A model generated the notes under the pieces. The model searched no databases. It saw nothing but the letters and a program-made list of their open reading frames with translations, and was not told the origin of the DNA. A stretch of DNA of 64,000 nt, from NCBI RefSeq assembly GCF_918797505.1, contig NC_092793.1:71109660-71173659 (forward strand), read 5' to 3'. This DNA is from Bemisia tabaci. Lineage: Eukaryota; Arthropoda; Insecta; Hemiptera; Aleyrodidae. Below, piece by piece: positions 35,262-44,892 of the stretch. The number at the start of each line of letters is the position of its first letter. Position 1 is the stretch's first letter. Made by a program: the position numbers and the translations under genes.

Positions 35262-36311
35262 ATTAACGGACTACATTTTTAATTCCGAGGTCGACCTTAA
35301 TACAGCCAGATATCTTCTAAATCCACGCTTTAAGAGCTGTAAGTATTGAGATATGGTGAAATCAAAAAATTTGGAGGCTGGGATCCCTATCCTAAGCTTT
35401 ACTATTATGTGATGTCTCTTAAGTATTCGTTAGAAAAGATACGAGGTCATAAAAATGGCCACCCTTATCATGCGATACAATTGAAAAACTGTGCCAGAGT
35501 CTTAAAGATAACATTTGCCTAGCAGTATCTTTTTTTGCGCATCAAACATTTTGGAGAGAATATTGAAGACCAAAAAGGCTCTAATGACCACCTACATGCC
35601 CCCATGTATATAAGATATCAAAAAATCAATCTATTATTGAACAGATGATATTTTCACACATAAAATACAAACAATGGATTTGCGAATTTTTTTTAAAGAT
35701 CTCGATCGAAATGATCCAACTCTATGATGCTTTACTACAGGTTGACTCTCCTCACTATAAAAGGCCTCGTGCGGCATCGGTAAATGAACGAAGTCGCATA
35801 ATACGAAAATATTGATTTCTCACGGTCCGTGGACGTAGTGAGCAGATTCGAAACGTAGGTTACCGATAACGTGCCTATTAACTATTAAGTGTGTTACTTA
35901 GTGGTGTGGGTATGGATGGTTGATCGATCTCGCCAAACTAAAACTGGGAGACGGCCTTCCAGCAGGTAGAGGGATCTCTCTGGGGTGAGGCATAACTGGT
36001 GCCGGTGCCACTGGTGTAATATCGCTTTGTTCCCCTTCCTGTCTAGCCTTTATTCTTTCAATGCTAATAAATAAATACATTCTTAATACATGGCAAATGC
36101 TTACCTCGCTGAGAAAAAATGTCAATTGAATAATAAAAAAAAATCGTTGAATAATTCCTATAGCTGAATTCCATTTCTTTAATCCAGTTGGTTTGAAGAA
36201 TATACAGGTTGATTCAAAAGTGATTCTTTTCACGGAAAATATTAGACAGGAACATGGATTTTAATGTTTCATGGATATATTCAAACGAAATGCTGCTTCG
36301 CGGAATAGAGT

Positions 36312-36437
36312 GATCGCCGGAGCGCCTTCCATTTCGTCGTATGCAACACGCGTGTCCATAGGGTACGAATAGTTGTATCACGGCAATATTATCGATATCA
36401 TTGAATAGTTGCTGAGTTGACCGAGGTGTTACCAAGG
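36312..36437 (-). repeat. dispersed repeat, ACAACTATTCG family
   Basis: Inverse-orientation relative of 32495-32625 (see that entry), about 80 percent alike by eye. Confidence 0.65.
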
Positions 36438-36974
36438 ATCTAAGCAGGTATCTCAGCAGGTATACAGCATTTTAACGAAATCACTTGGCCAAATTTTGGC
36501 GCTTCCCGTATTCTTTTAAATAAATTCACACCGCAAAGATAGAGGCAGACGGAAGCGCCCAGGAACGTCCTCTATTTTTGTATCTAAACGTCTATCTCCG
36601 AAGCGGCAGATTATTGACATTAATGTTCGAAATAAAAAAATAGAGTGATTTCATAAAAATAGTTCCTTCCTCAAAGCGATGAGTGAGTTAATTAAACGGT
36701 TTCAATTGCTTGTCGATGCTTTGGCATTCCAGCCGACCAACCGATTAGATGCATTGGTGGCCTCGTAATCTGCTCATGGTCTAGTTCCTTTCCACGGCAT
36801 TGCTGCCTCCGACGCGACAGGAATGAGAGTTCAAATCGGTTCAAGCGGGTTTGACTCCGACTCATTGAATTACATCATTATCACTCAGGAACCTTCACCT
36901 TGCCGTATACCGGAGCATCGCGATTCGTCAGACTGAACTCTCTCCCCGTTGCTAATTTTGTAACCACCTTGATG

Positions 36975-37117
36975 CAGTGGCGATTTCGCAAGTTGGCAAC
37001 ACTGTTATTGCTCCATTTAAATCCATGAAAAATATCGATTTTAGATCAATGATCGGTTGTTTTACATACATATAAAGGAGGAAAAACAGTGTTGCCAACT
37101 TTCACGAATCGCCACTG
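36975..37117. mobile_element. hAT-type MITE, CAGTGGCGATT ends
   Basis: Ends CAGTGGCGATTTCG and CGAATCGCCACTG pair, followed by AGTTGGCAACACTG and CAGTGTTGCCAACT. Flanks CCTTGATG and CCTTGATA match at 7 of 8 bases, the hAT duplication length. Confidence 0.85.
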
Positions 37118-37212
37118 CCTTGATACCCGGTACAGATTGCAACCCATATAGTATACTTGAAGGGGTCCGTGAGAAAACTTTTTTTTTCGTCTTTTTTGCC
37201 TATTTTTATCCA

Positions 37213-37763
37213 CCCTGGTAAATATCGGCGATAGGAGCTGCGTTTCAATATACCATAGGAGTTCTTATAGCCGAGCTGAGGAAGGGCAATAGAAAATCAT
37301 ATAGCTGCTGTAGAAAGTGGAAAAATCATACGGCCGGGGCTACACGAAGCGATAAAAATTATACAGCGGGCTGTAAGTTCCTATCGCCTGGCTCTTACAC
37401 TTTTACGCTGGCTGTTGCTTTTTTCGTTCATCGGCTTTAAAGGCAATGAGAAATTGTGTAGAAAATTCGTGGGCTTTGTAAAATCCTTTAGCTTGTACGG
37501 AACAACCTTTCATATTTACAAAACGCAAATTGTATTTTCCTTTAAAACATATTTTTTTCATCAATTAAAAAGCGAATATCCATTCGGAGTGTGCAAACAT
37601 TTCAAAGTCATGAGTTGAAAAACGCCCCGACTCCACGAGTTTATTTATAATATTAGAGCATTACACAAAGCGAGCGGCTGGCGCACTGGCGCCTACAACC
37701 TAACAAAGGGATACTTCACGCATGCGCAATGCGTGAAGTTATCCCTGTTAGGTTTGTAGGCGC
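37213..37763 (-). mobile_element. TIR element, CCCTGGTAAA family, truncated copy
   Basis: Inverse-orientation copy of part of 54704-55636. It starts at the CCCTGGTAAATATCGGCG end and passes through TATAGCCG-rich sequence and TTTGCACAC/AACATTTCAAAGTCATGA. It stops at the hairpin 37689-37763. The other terminus is absent. Confidence 0.7.
37689..37763. repeat. near-perfect palindromic hairpin of the ATACTTCACGCATTGCG module
   Basis: GCGCCTACAACCTAACA...GGGATACTTCACGCAT is followed immediately by its complement ending GTTAGGTTTGTAGGCGC. Small indels separate the arms. Same hairpin as 55114-55189. Confidence 0.85.
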
Positions 37764-38133
37764 ACATTTCAATGTTGCCAAATTTTCCCTCGCATATTGC
37801 ATTTTTACCATGAGATACTTGGGCAAAAAAAGTCAGAAATCTGACTGAAAATTTCACCGTTATTTTTCCTCATCTCATGCGAAAATCGGAAACATTTTGG
37901 ACAAAAACTATGCAGGTACCTACATTTTCGTAAAAATTCGAATTATTTGAGTCAATTTTACAAACTTTGAATGGAGTTACGAACCTTCGTCCGGGTAGTG
38001 ACGAACATAATCGAGGTTTACATTCTCGCGGAGATTAATAAATTACCCGTCCAATCCACGTCGTTTTAAACAGAATTCGGGGGGAAATTGCAGCAGGAGC
38101 AACAGCCGGCTCAAAACTTTCAAAGATGAAACT

Positions 38134-38374
38134 CCGCACAGTGGATCGAGTCAATTAGAGAGGTCGAACATGAAATTTTTGATGTAAAACTGCAAATTTT
38201 TTATGTTGATGTTGTCACATTTTAAATTTCATGGGGTGCACTTCGAAGAAAATTTTACGAGGAAACCAATGGAGCCATTTTTAGAACTTAAAAATGTTGT
38301 ATTAACGGAGTTATAAGCTTTTAAACTTTCCAAATTTTATCCGACGTCTCCTATCGACTCGATCCACCGTGCGG
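38134..38374. mobile_element. foldback MITE, GTGGATCGAGTCAA ends, copy 1
   Basis: Ends CCGCACAGTGGATCGAG and CTCGATCCACCGTGCGG pair, with GTCGAACATGAAAT-like inner sequence. It matches 63649-63892 in opposite orientation (ATGGAGCC/TTCCATTGG; GGAGTTATAAGC). Confidence 0.75.
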
Positions 38375-38778
38375 CGCGGCGCCGACAGCTCGATCGGAGA
38401 GCGAAGCGCGAGCAACGAACGGATCGACGAATCGGTAATGCTTCGCCTTTCGTCACTTTTGATGTCTGATGCAAGGGGAGTTTCAGACAATTGCTCGAAA
38501 CAGTGAGGCAGGGATTAAAGAGACTCGCGGCGGGCGAGGGGGAGAGGGGGGCCGCAAATAGTGTTGTGAATACGTACCCCGACAGTGCGGGAACACGGGA
38601 TAGGATCCGCCGTCCCGTCCCGGTCGCCCCGCGTCGCGTCGCCCCGCGCAGGGGGATGAGGGGCCGCGGGCCAACGAACTGATGAGCCGCGCCGCGCAAC
38701 GCCAGCATCCAAGGACAAGGAGACACTTTCCGTTTCCTGTATTCGGGCAACCCGCCGGACCCCCTCAAAATGAATGTC
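38375..38778. other. CG-rich spacer
   Basis: Frames up to 143 codons on the minus strand and others on the plus strand overlap here. They are Arg/Pro/Gly-rich and show no domain, so base composition is the likely cause. Confidence 0.3.
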
Positions 38779-39186
38779 TAGAGTACCTATATTGAGAGAG
38801 TATGGCCACTGGGCCCCATGGAGAGGCTTAGGACCCAAAAATGGCGGTGCTTTGTTTTGGTTTTTGTGGATGGGAGGGGGGTCATTGCCAACTTTTGACG
38901 GTTATCACCAGCCGCACTTGCTGCCAACCTCACTACATCTAAGATAATTTTTCTCAAAAATTGCACACGATTAGCCTTAAAAATATGTACAGTCGTCGCA
39001 ATAGTGCATTTGAGTAAATTTCTCGTTACGATAAGCAAAGAAAACTAAATTTTGAGTCATTTTGCATTACATTAATTTATGGCGTCCGCCATTTTCGGGT
39101 CCTAAGGGCTCCATTCAGCCTAAGATGGCTGAGCCAATCAGAGGTGGTAACCCCAGTGGCCATACTCTCTCAATATAGGTACTCTA
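38779..39186. mobile_element. hAT-type MITE, TAGAGTACCTATATTGAG ends, 408 bp
   Basis: Terminal inverted repeats of about 36 bases are perfect (TAGAGTACCTATATTG... through TATGGCCACTGGG). The flanking TGAATGTC at 38771-38778 and 39187-39194 is a perfect 8-base duplication. No coding sequence. Confidence 0.92.
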
Positions 39187-39302
39187 TGAATGTCGAGACG
39201 ATAGAATTCGGAGTGAGCAAAGTAGCCGATAAGTGTTATCAGGCCGAAAATTGTGACCTGCTAAAAAGGACGAGTAGGCTATTCAGAATTCGCCAACTCA
39301 CA

Positions 39303-39652
39303 CACGGAGAAAAAAACTTCGGCGTGGGACTCGAAGTTTAGGTCGTATGGATCTCTGAAGTTTTCAGATTGAGCATCTGAACACTTTAGGTCCAGCTGCT
39401 GAGGTTTGGATCACACACCTGAAACTTCAGTTCTTACATCTGAAGTACTTCGGTTTTCGCATCCGAAAAACTTCGGTTCTCACATCCGAAAAACTTCGGT
39501 TCTCAGTACTTCTGATGTAAGAACTGAAGTTTCAGATGTGTGATCCGAACCTCGACAGCTAGACCTAAAGTGTTCAGATGCTCAATCCGAAAACTTCAGA
39601 GATCCATATGACCTAAACTTCGGATCCCACGCACGAAGTTTTTTTCTCCGTG
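39303..39652. mobile_element. foldback MITE, CACGGAGAAAAAAACTTC ends, 350 bp
   Basis: The element is almost one long hairpin with ends CACGG/CCGTG like 2404-2635. The arms and centre repeat an ACTTCGG/CCGAAGT motif (CATCCGAAAAACTTCGGTTC twice in tandem near 39460-39500). Confidence 0.85.
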
Positions 39653-39918
39653 CATGAGTATAGAACTTCCTACTTATATATATGAGTAGAAATTCTACTC
39701 ATATCACTAGAATATTCTACTCATAAGAGTAGAAAAGTTCAACTCACATGCATTCAATTTTTTTCATTTTTCAGAAGTGCTGTTTCTGACCAGGAGAGAC
39801 CATGGACGGATTATGCTCGATCGTTTAATTTCAAGTTTTCGGAATTCTGAGCAGCAGCTCATGGAGCGTGAAGTTTTTTCGCGTCGCGTTTTTAATTACC
39901 TCGGTGCTTATTTCGGTA

Positions 39919-40178
39919 TATCGACGGTGGATCTACTAGACCACATATCTCGGTTTGCGACGTTGTAGATTTCCCGTCATACTTTATTTTTTAAACGGAA
40001 AACTACTTGACGTCAATTTTTTGAAAACTCCTATGATTTTTCTTCTCTGTGCGAAGAAAACTCTGTGAAAACTCAAAGGAACGATACTGATTTATTCTCC
40101 TTTGAAATAATAAATTGGGAGAGGAGATTTTTTAACACCACAAACGAGACACGTGGTCTGGTAGTTTCACCGTCGATA
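39919..40178. mobile_element. MITE, TATCGACGGTG ends, 260 bp
   Basis: Left TATCGACGGTG...CTAGACCACATATCTCG pairs with right CGAGACACGTGGTCTGGTAG...CACCGTCGATA. Same family as 51650-51910. Confidence 0.8.
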
Positions 40179-40189
40179 TTCAACTTGGA

Positions 40190-40330
40190 CATGTGCACGA
40201 TTCGCGCTGGATCGATTTCCGTATCATTTAAACCAGCGGAAAAGAATCGATTATCAGAGTGTCGGCAACAAACACCTTAAAAATCGATTCTTTAGCATAG
40301 TTTCAAATCGGGAAATATCGATAGCTGATG
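40190..40330. mobile_element. degenerate MITE of the GATCGATT family
   Basis: ATCGATTTCC...ATTTAAACC...AAGAATCGATTATCAGAG and ATCGATTCTTTAGCATAG echo the inner sequence of the hAT-type MITE just downstream. Ends are eroded. Confidence 0.4.
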
Positions 40331-40351
40331 ATTTACGGGGCGGCGGAGGAT

Positions 40352-40516
40352 CAGTGGCGTGGCGTGCTTTGCGATATATCGATTGTTATGCCATTTAAAG
40401 CTATGGAAAAGGATCGATAAACAGGGTGTTCGCAGCGAACACCTTACTGATCGATTCTTTAACAAAGGTTTAAATGACATAACAATCGATGTATCGCAAT
40501 TCGCGCCACGCCACTG
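40352..40516. mobile_element. hAT-type MITE, CAGTGGCGTGGCGTG ends, 165 bp
   Basis: Ends CAGTGGCGTGGCGTG and CGCCACGCCACTG pair. The 8 bases CGGAGGAT occur on both sides (40344-40351 and 40517-40524), a perfect target-site duplication. The centre has TTCGCAGCGAACACC. Confidence 0.93.
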
Positions 40517-40720
40517 CGGAGGATACGCGCAACCGATCTCGTTAGCGAGTTGCTGCCCATGCTGCAATCGGGGGGCTTCCGGCGCCGGGCCCCATTCCTG
40601 GTCATTTAGGGCTAGATCTTTTTGTCTTCGTCGGGGAAATAGGAAAAAAAATTGACGAGGCAGGTGTGAGCGAACTTGGGCGGAGAGTTGACTAGCACTC
40701 TTCCCAAGGTTGACCGTCGA

Positions 40721-41279
40721 CCCCGACCCGGGAGCTCAAGGCAATCGCACCACTCTAGGCAAACCGCTTTTTGGCGCCCAATTTCAAAACTAGGGTCCAG
40801 ATCCTGCCAATCAAACCGCAAGCTAATTCCTCGAGATACGGGAAAGAATCGCGTACAACCGGAGCGCCAGGTGAAAAAACTCTTCAAGTCAGTTCCATAC
40901 GTACGGTGGAGCCCTAATTTGTCAGTAAGGTACTCTGCAGTAGCGTGGCGTGAATGATCGATTATCGCTATTTCCCCCATTTGAAGCTATGGTAAAGAAT
41001 CGATTATCAAGGTGTTCGCTGCGAAAACCCAATTTATCGATTCATTTCCGTAGGTTTAAATGGTAAATCAATCGATGTATCGCAAAGCACGCCACGCCAC
41101 TGACTCTGCCGCGCATTTTTAGCTCCAATGGCGGACAGCTACCTACAACTTTAACTGAATTGGACGAGAAAACTACGACAAAATGGTCGACGAAGCCCTA
41201 TCACTCAAAAAAATTAATTGAGAAAGAGCGGTCGTCATTAGTGATTTTTCCCCTATTTCTTTATTAGGTACTTTTGGAA
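40721..41279. repeat. duplicated segment, copy A (left flank of the Helitron)
   Basis: 40721 to about 41112 is nearly identical to 44253-44650, and 41113-41279 matches 45540-45701 less closely (several substitutions and indels). Relative to copy B, about 890 bases are absent at the join near 41112. Together with 44134-44152 it flanks the Helitron. Confidence 0.85.
40938..41102. mobile_element. hAT-type MITE, CAGTAGCGTGGCGTG ends, in copy A
   Basis: Same family as 40352-40516. The left flank reads GTACTCTG; the right flank ACTCTG has lost GT compared with the equivalent insertion in copy B. Confidence 0.88.
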
Positions 41280-41292
41280 TCCTATATATTAA

Positions 41293-41825
41293 AATGCAAA
41301 GTTCCGAATCTTGGGGCATTAACTTTGAGAGAACCACCGGACCGATTTGCGTGATCTTTTTTGTAAATGAAAGCCCTGAGCTGTAGATTTGCAGGCTGTG
41401 ATCGTTTTTTCGATTTTCTCAAATTTTCTCCCATAATTTTCTAAAAATTGTCTTCGATGCATTAAAACGGAGGTCCGAATCTTTGGACGTTAACTTTGAG
41501 AGAACCACCGGACCGATTTGCATGGGTTTTTTTTAAATGAAAAGCCTGTGATCTGTAAGATTTACAGGCTGTGGTCGTTTTTTCGATTTTCTCAAATTGT
41601 CTTACTTTTATCGACGAGTGAAGTTTAGCTGGGCTCAAATTTTCTCCCATTTATTCAGACTAAAGTCCGCATTTTGGGCATTAACTTTGAGAGAACCACC
41701 GGACCGATTTGCATGGGGTTTTTTTAAATGAAAGCTTCTGATCTGTAAATTTGCAGGCTGTAATTGTTTTTTTCGATTTTCTCAAATTTTCTTACTTTAT
41801 CGACGAGTAAAGTTCAGCGTTTCGA
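41293..41825. repeat. three direct repeats (171-191 bp period) in the Helitron 5' region
   Basis: TTAACTTTGAGAGAACCACC begins at 41319, 41490 and 41681. Each is followed by GGACCGATTTGC, a T run, AAATGAAAGCC-like sequence and TTTCGATTTTCTCAAATT. The unit contains the usual 5' end sequence of the element. Confidence 0.88.
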
Positions 41826-42399
41826 GCGGTCATCTGGCCGCTACCTGCTTGCCCGTCCCTAGATACCCCCACTAGGGTCTCAGCCACCCCTCCCACCACG
41901 TTCTTTCGGCTATCTCCGTTTTCTTTCGTATAGCTTTTCCTCCCGCCAACCTCAAAGAAGGTTTGGGTCGCATTGTCGTTCGTCACTCACCACCCACATT
42001 CCGTCGCAATCTCTCAGCTACTCCGCTTTCACCACTTCTTGATAGGCATCCTGGCGGTTTGACTGACCCTGACTTATTAACTGCAGCGGTGCGCACACGT
42101 ATTGCTAACAACATGTATTGTTATGGACATTTTCATTCTTATTTGTTCTTTTCTCTTTCCAACTTTGTTTCAAATTTGCTTCGTTTCTTCCTCTCTCTCT
42201 TTATTTTGTTGGTCGGTCGACTATACGTTGATCGGCTTTTTTGCTATTGAAAGCACATTAAGACTTCATGGATTTTTCAATATCATCATTTGATCTTCCG
42301 GAATTTGCTTTCCAATTAACCTGAATCTTCAAGGGTCAGAGCCTGACTCTCCTCCCCCTAAAACTATGATTCCATGATTTCTTCTGCCGCTGAACCAGT

Positions 42400-43800
42400 A
42401 GCAACATCAAATTATTTCTGAAATAATTAGGTCTCATCCAAAATCCATCTTACACGTGTAATGCGATTTTCATTGATGGTCCAGGAGGATCGGGAAAAAC
42501 TTTCGTTTAAGAAATGTCTTACTGCGTATTGTTACAAAAGGAAAACTTAGACGATCCCATCTCCGTTGCTTGGACAGGTATCGCCGCATCGTTGCTACCT
42601 AAACGGGCGGCCGGTTCATAGCAAATTCAAAATTCCTTCGGTTCTAGATGAGAATTCTGTGTCTGAGTCTCACGGTTAGCTCAAGAGAGGCTGAACTATT
42701 CGGAAAACAACGATCATTTTTTGGGGCGAAGGCTCCCATGGTTTATCACGCATGCTTGTGGCATGCATCCACCGACTTCTTTATTTAGAGAATGGGTAAA
42801 TGATAATCCCTTTTTTCGAGAGAAAAAAATTGTCGTCCTTAGGTGGTGATTTTTAGACAGGTTTTACCCGTTGTTCCGCATGCTTCTCGCCAAACATTGG
42901 TGCAAAAATGCAATCAAAATTCTCACCTCACTTTGACCTCTTTTCAAAATCAGAAAACTTACTCAAAATATGAGAACTTTGCAAGACGAAGCGGAGTTTG
43001 CAAAATTTAAACTCGAAATAGGTGATGGTGTTTACCTTTCTGCTAAAAAAGGCCATGCCGGAATTCATGGAGTTACCGACAAGCAGTTTTACTGAAACCG
43101 ATATTATTACTGAAATTTATGGAAAAGATAGCTTCCTCATGTTCGAACGTATGATTTCACAAACTGCGCAATTCTGGGCCCTAAAAATAAGCATTGCAAT
43201 GAAATTAACGACAAGGTTGTTGAAGTTACTGTCAGGTGTCTCTAAAACGTACTTCAGTGTTAACAGGCTCATTGTAGAGAAGAGGGAGAGGCTCTCAATT
43301 TTCCCCCTCGAATTCTTGAGACAGTCTTAATCTTAGTGGCTTACCAACCAGCATAAACTCCACCGACGTTTGGAGGGGGTTTTTGTCATGCTTTTTAAGG
43401 AAACCTCAACGTTTCCATAAGGTTTAATCGAATGGTGCCCAGGAAACCCTATGAATAGCCAGACCTGGAAACGGTTATTGAAAATTGTCTTGATTTTGCA
43501 GGTCATGTTTTCCGGCGGAGAAATGGCCGGTGAAAGAAATTTCACTGCCAAGAATTGATATTTGTCACCTGCAGGACTCCTCTCTCCCTGTTCTCTTTTA
43601 AGAGGCGAGACAATTTCCAATTCGCATTGCGGGGGTTCCTGCATGCCACTATCATCAAAGCTATAGGGTCAAACACTGAAAACGAGGTCGGCATTTATTT
43701 ACCCCTAAGACAGTTTTTGGCCATGGTAAACTTTGTTGTGTGCACTCATCACGTCCAAATTCTTCCCAAAGGCAAACCGTACAAAAAACATCGTGCACAA
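42400..43800 (+). pseudogene. Helitron PIF1-like helicase, degenerate
   Basis: Walker A reads FIDGPGGSGKTF with GPGGSGKT at 42478-42501, then a stop. Further along come SVAWTGIAASLLP, HSKFKIP, GEAPMV (Walker B-like), LGGDF/RQVLPVVPHASRQTL across a +1 frameshift near 42852, and NMRTLQDEAEFAKFKLEIGDG after another shift near 42960. Then follow MPEFMELP...IYGKD, ILGPKNKHCNEINDKVVEV, and KRRDNFQFAL...GIYLPLRQFLAMVNFVVC at 43600-43740. These appear in the same order as in Helitron-encoded PIF1-family helicases, which unwind DNA during rolling-circle transposition. Several stops and frameshifts make it inactive. The N-terminal Rep domain is missing. Confidence 0.9.
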
Positions 43801-44152
43801 AGAGGTGCTTCGATCTTTTATATAATCCCAAAAGCCTCCCTAGTCATTAGAAAATTATCAAAAAATAAAAAATAAAAAAAATTTGAAAACAGTAACACAA
43901 AAAAATGAAAAATTAATAATGCCGAGCTTTTTATAACATTTTTCGGTAGAATGGCAAGTCTCCAACCCTGGAACGCAGAGAGGCAGTTAAAATTCCTTGA
44001 TCGTCTGCCAGCCAGAATCTTCATCATTTATTTAATAGATTCAACTAATTCGCTCCGAATTCCTAAATAAGCTACTGCAACCACCATTGCTAGCTGTGGA
44101 GGGCCGCCCGTAGGCGCGCCCGGAGGCAGCTAGTATTAACTTTAATGCAATG

Positions 44153-44252
44153 NNNNNNNNNNNNNNNNNNNNNNNNNNNNNNNNNNNNNNNNNNNNNNNN
44201 NNNNNNNNNNNNNNNNNNNNNNNNNNNNNNNNNNNNNNNNNNNNNNNNNNNN
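44153..44252. other. assembly gap of exactly 100 N
   Basis: Exactly 100 unknown bases, the usual placeholder for a gap of unknown size. Open frames crossing it are artefacts. Confidence 1.
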
Positions 44253-44469
44253 CCCCGACCCGGGAGCTCAAGGCAATCGCACCACTCTAGGCAAACCGCT
44301 TTTTGGCGCCCAATTTCAAAACTAGGGTCCAGATCCTGCCAATCAAACCGCAAGCTAATTCCTCGAGATACGGGAAAGAATCGCGTACAACCGGAGCGCC
44401 AGGTGAAAAAACTCTTCAAGTCAGTTCCATACGTACGGTGGAGCCCTAATTTGTCAGTAAGGTACTCTG

Positions 44470-44634
44470 CAGTAGCGTGGCGTGAATGATCGATTATCGC
44501 TATTTCCCCCATTTGAAGCTATGGTAAAGAATCGATTATCAAGGTGTTCGCTGCGAAAACCCAATTTATCGATTCATTTCCGTAGGTTTAAATGGTAAAT
44601 CAATCGATATATCGCAAAGCACGTCACGCTACTG
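44470..44634. mobile_element. hAT-type MITE, CAGTAGCGTGGCGTG ends, in copy B
   Basis: Perfect 8-base duplication GTACTCTG at 44462-44469 and 44635-44642. The last three bases of the duplicated target (CTG) are the first three of the next MITE, so this element inserted into the very end of that one. Confidence 0.93.
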
Positions 44635-44639
44635 GTACT

Positions 44640-44892
44640 CTGCCGCGCTGAGGAAAAACGCTGTAAGGGCATTCAAATGTTGACAAATTTCTTCTCAGAA
44701 AATATTGATTTTCGGAGAAAGTTATGTATATTTTTCCTTGATAATTTCGTAAATTTTAGCTACAATTAGGAACAAAATTCTTTAAAAAATTGGAAGTGAG
44801 ACACGGTTTAATTTCCTCGAAAATTTGTGATTCGTAGCATGCAATTTGGCAACATCTGAGGGGTCATAAGGCGCTCTTCCTTAGCACGGTAG
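44640..44892. mobile_element. MITE, CTGCCGTGCTAAGG family
   Basis: Left CTGCCGCGCTGAGGAAAAACG and right CGCTCTTCCTTAGCACGGTAG pair imperfectly. The inside shows the family's TTGACAAATTTC and AATTTGGCAACATC sub-terminal motifs. Confidence 0.75.

Larger units (their letters stand above)
41280..44133 (+). mobile_element. Helitron, 5' TC to 3' CTAG, inserted between A and T
   Basis: The 5' end is TCCTATATATTAAAATG (41280 on) after an A. The 3' end is CTAG (44130-44133) before a T. A GC-rich hairpin (about 44101-44121, GGGCCGCC against GGCGCGCCC with a bulge) sits about 8 bases upstream of the CTAG, as Helitrons require. Inside are three direct repeats near the 5' end and a broken PIF1-like helicase. 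No Rep/HUH domain is visible, so this is a defective copy. The empty target GGAA^TATTA survives at 45701/45702. Confidence 0.9.

Noticed and set aside
36730..36900. tRNA-derived SINE with A- and B-box-like sequence
   Set aside because: The box matches are poor, there is no cloverleaf and no poly(A) or tandem tail.
38337..38838. Several overlapping Arg/Pro-rich frames up to 143 codons
   Set aside because: CG-rich composition opens frames on both strands; no domain and partial overlap with a foldback MITE.
40612..40980. 122-codon minus frame, repeated at 44090-44512
   Set aside because: Its conservation is explained by the duplicated segment and its N-terminal part is MITE sequence; no domain is recognisable.
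44041..44512. Open frames on both strands crossing the N gap
   Set aside because: They run through 100 unknown bases and include MITE and Helitron-end sequence; the frames are not real.
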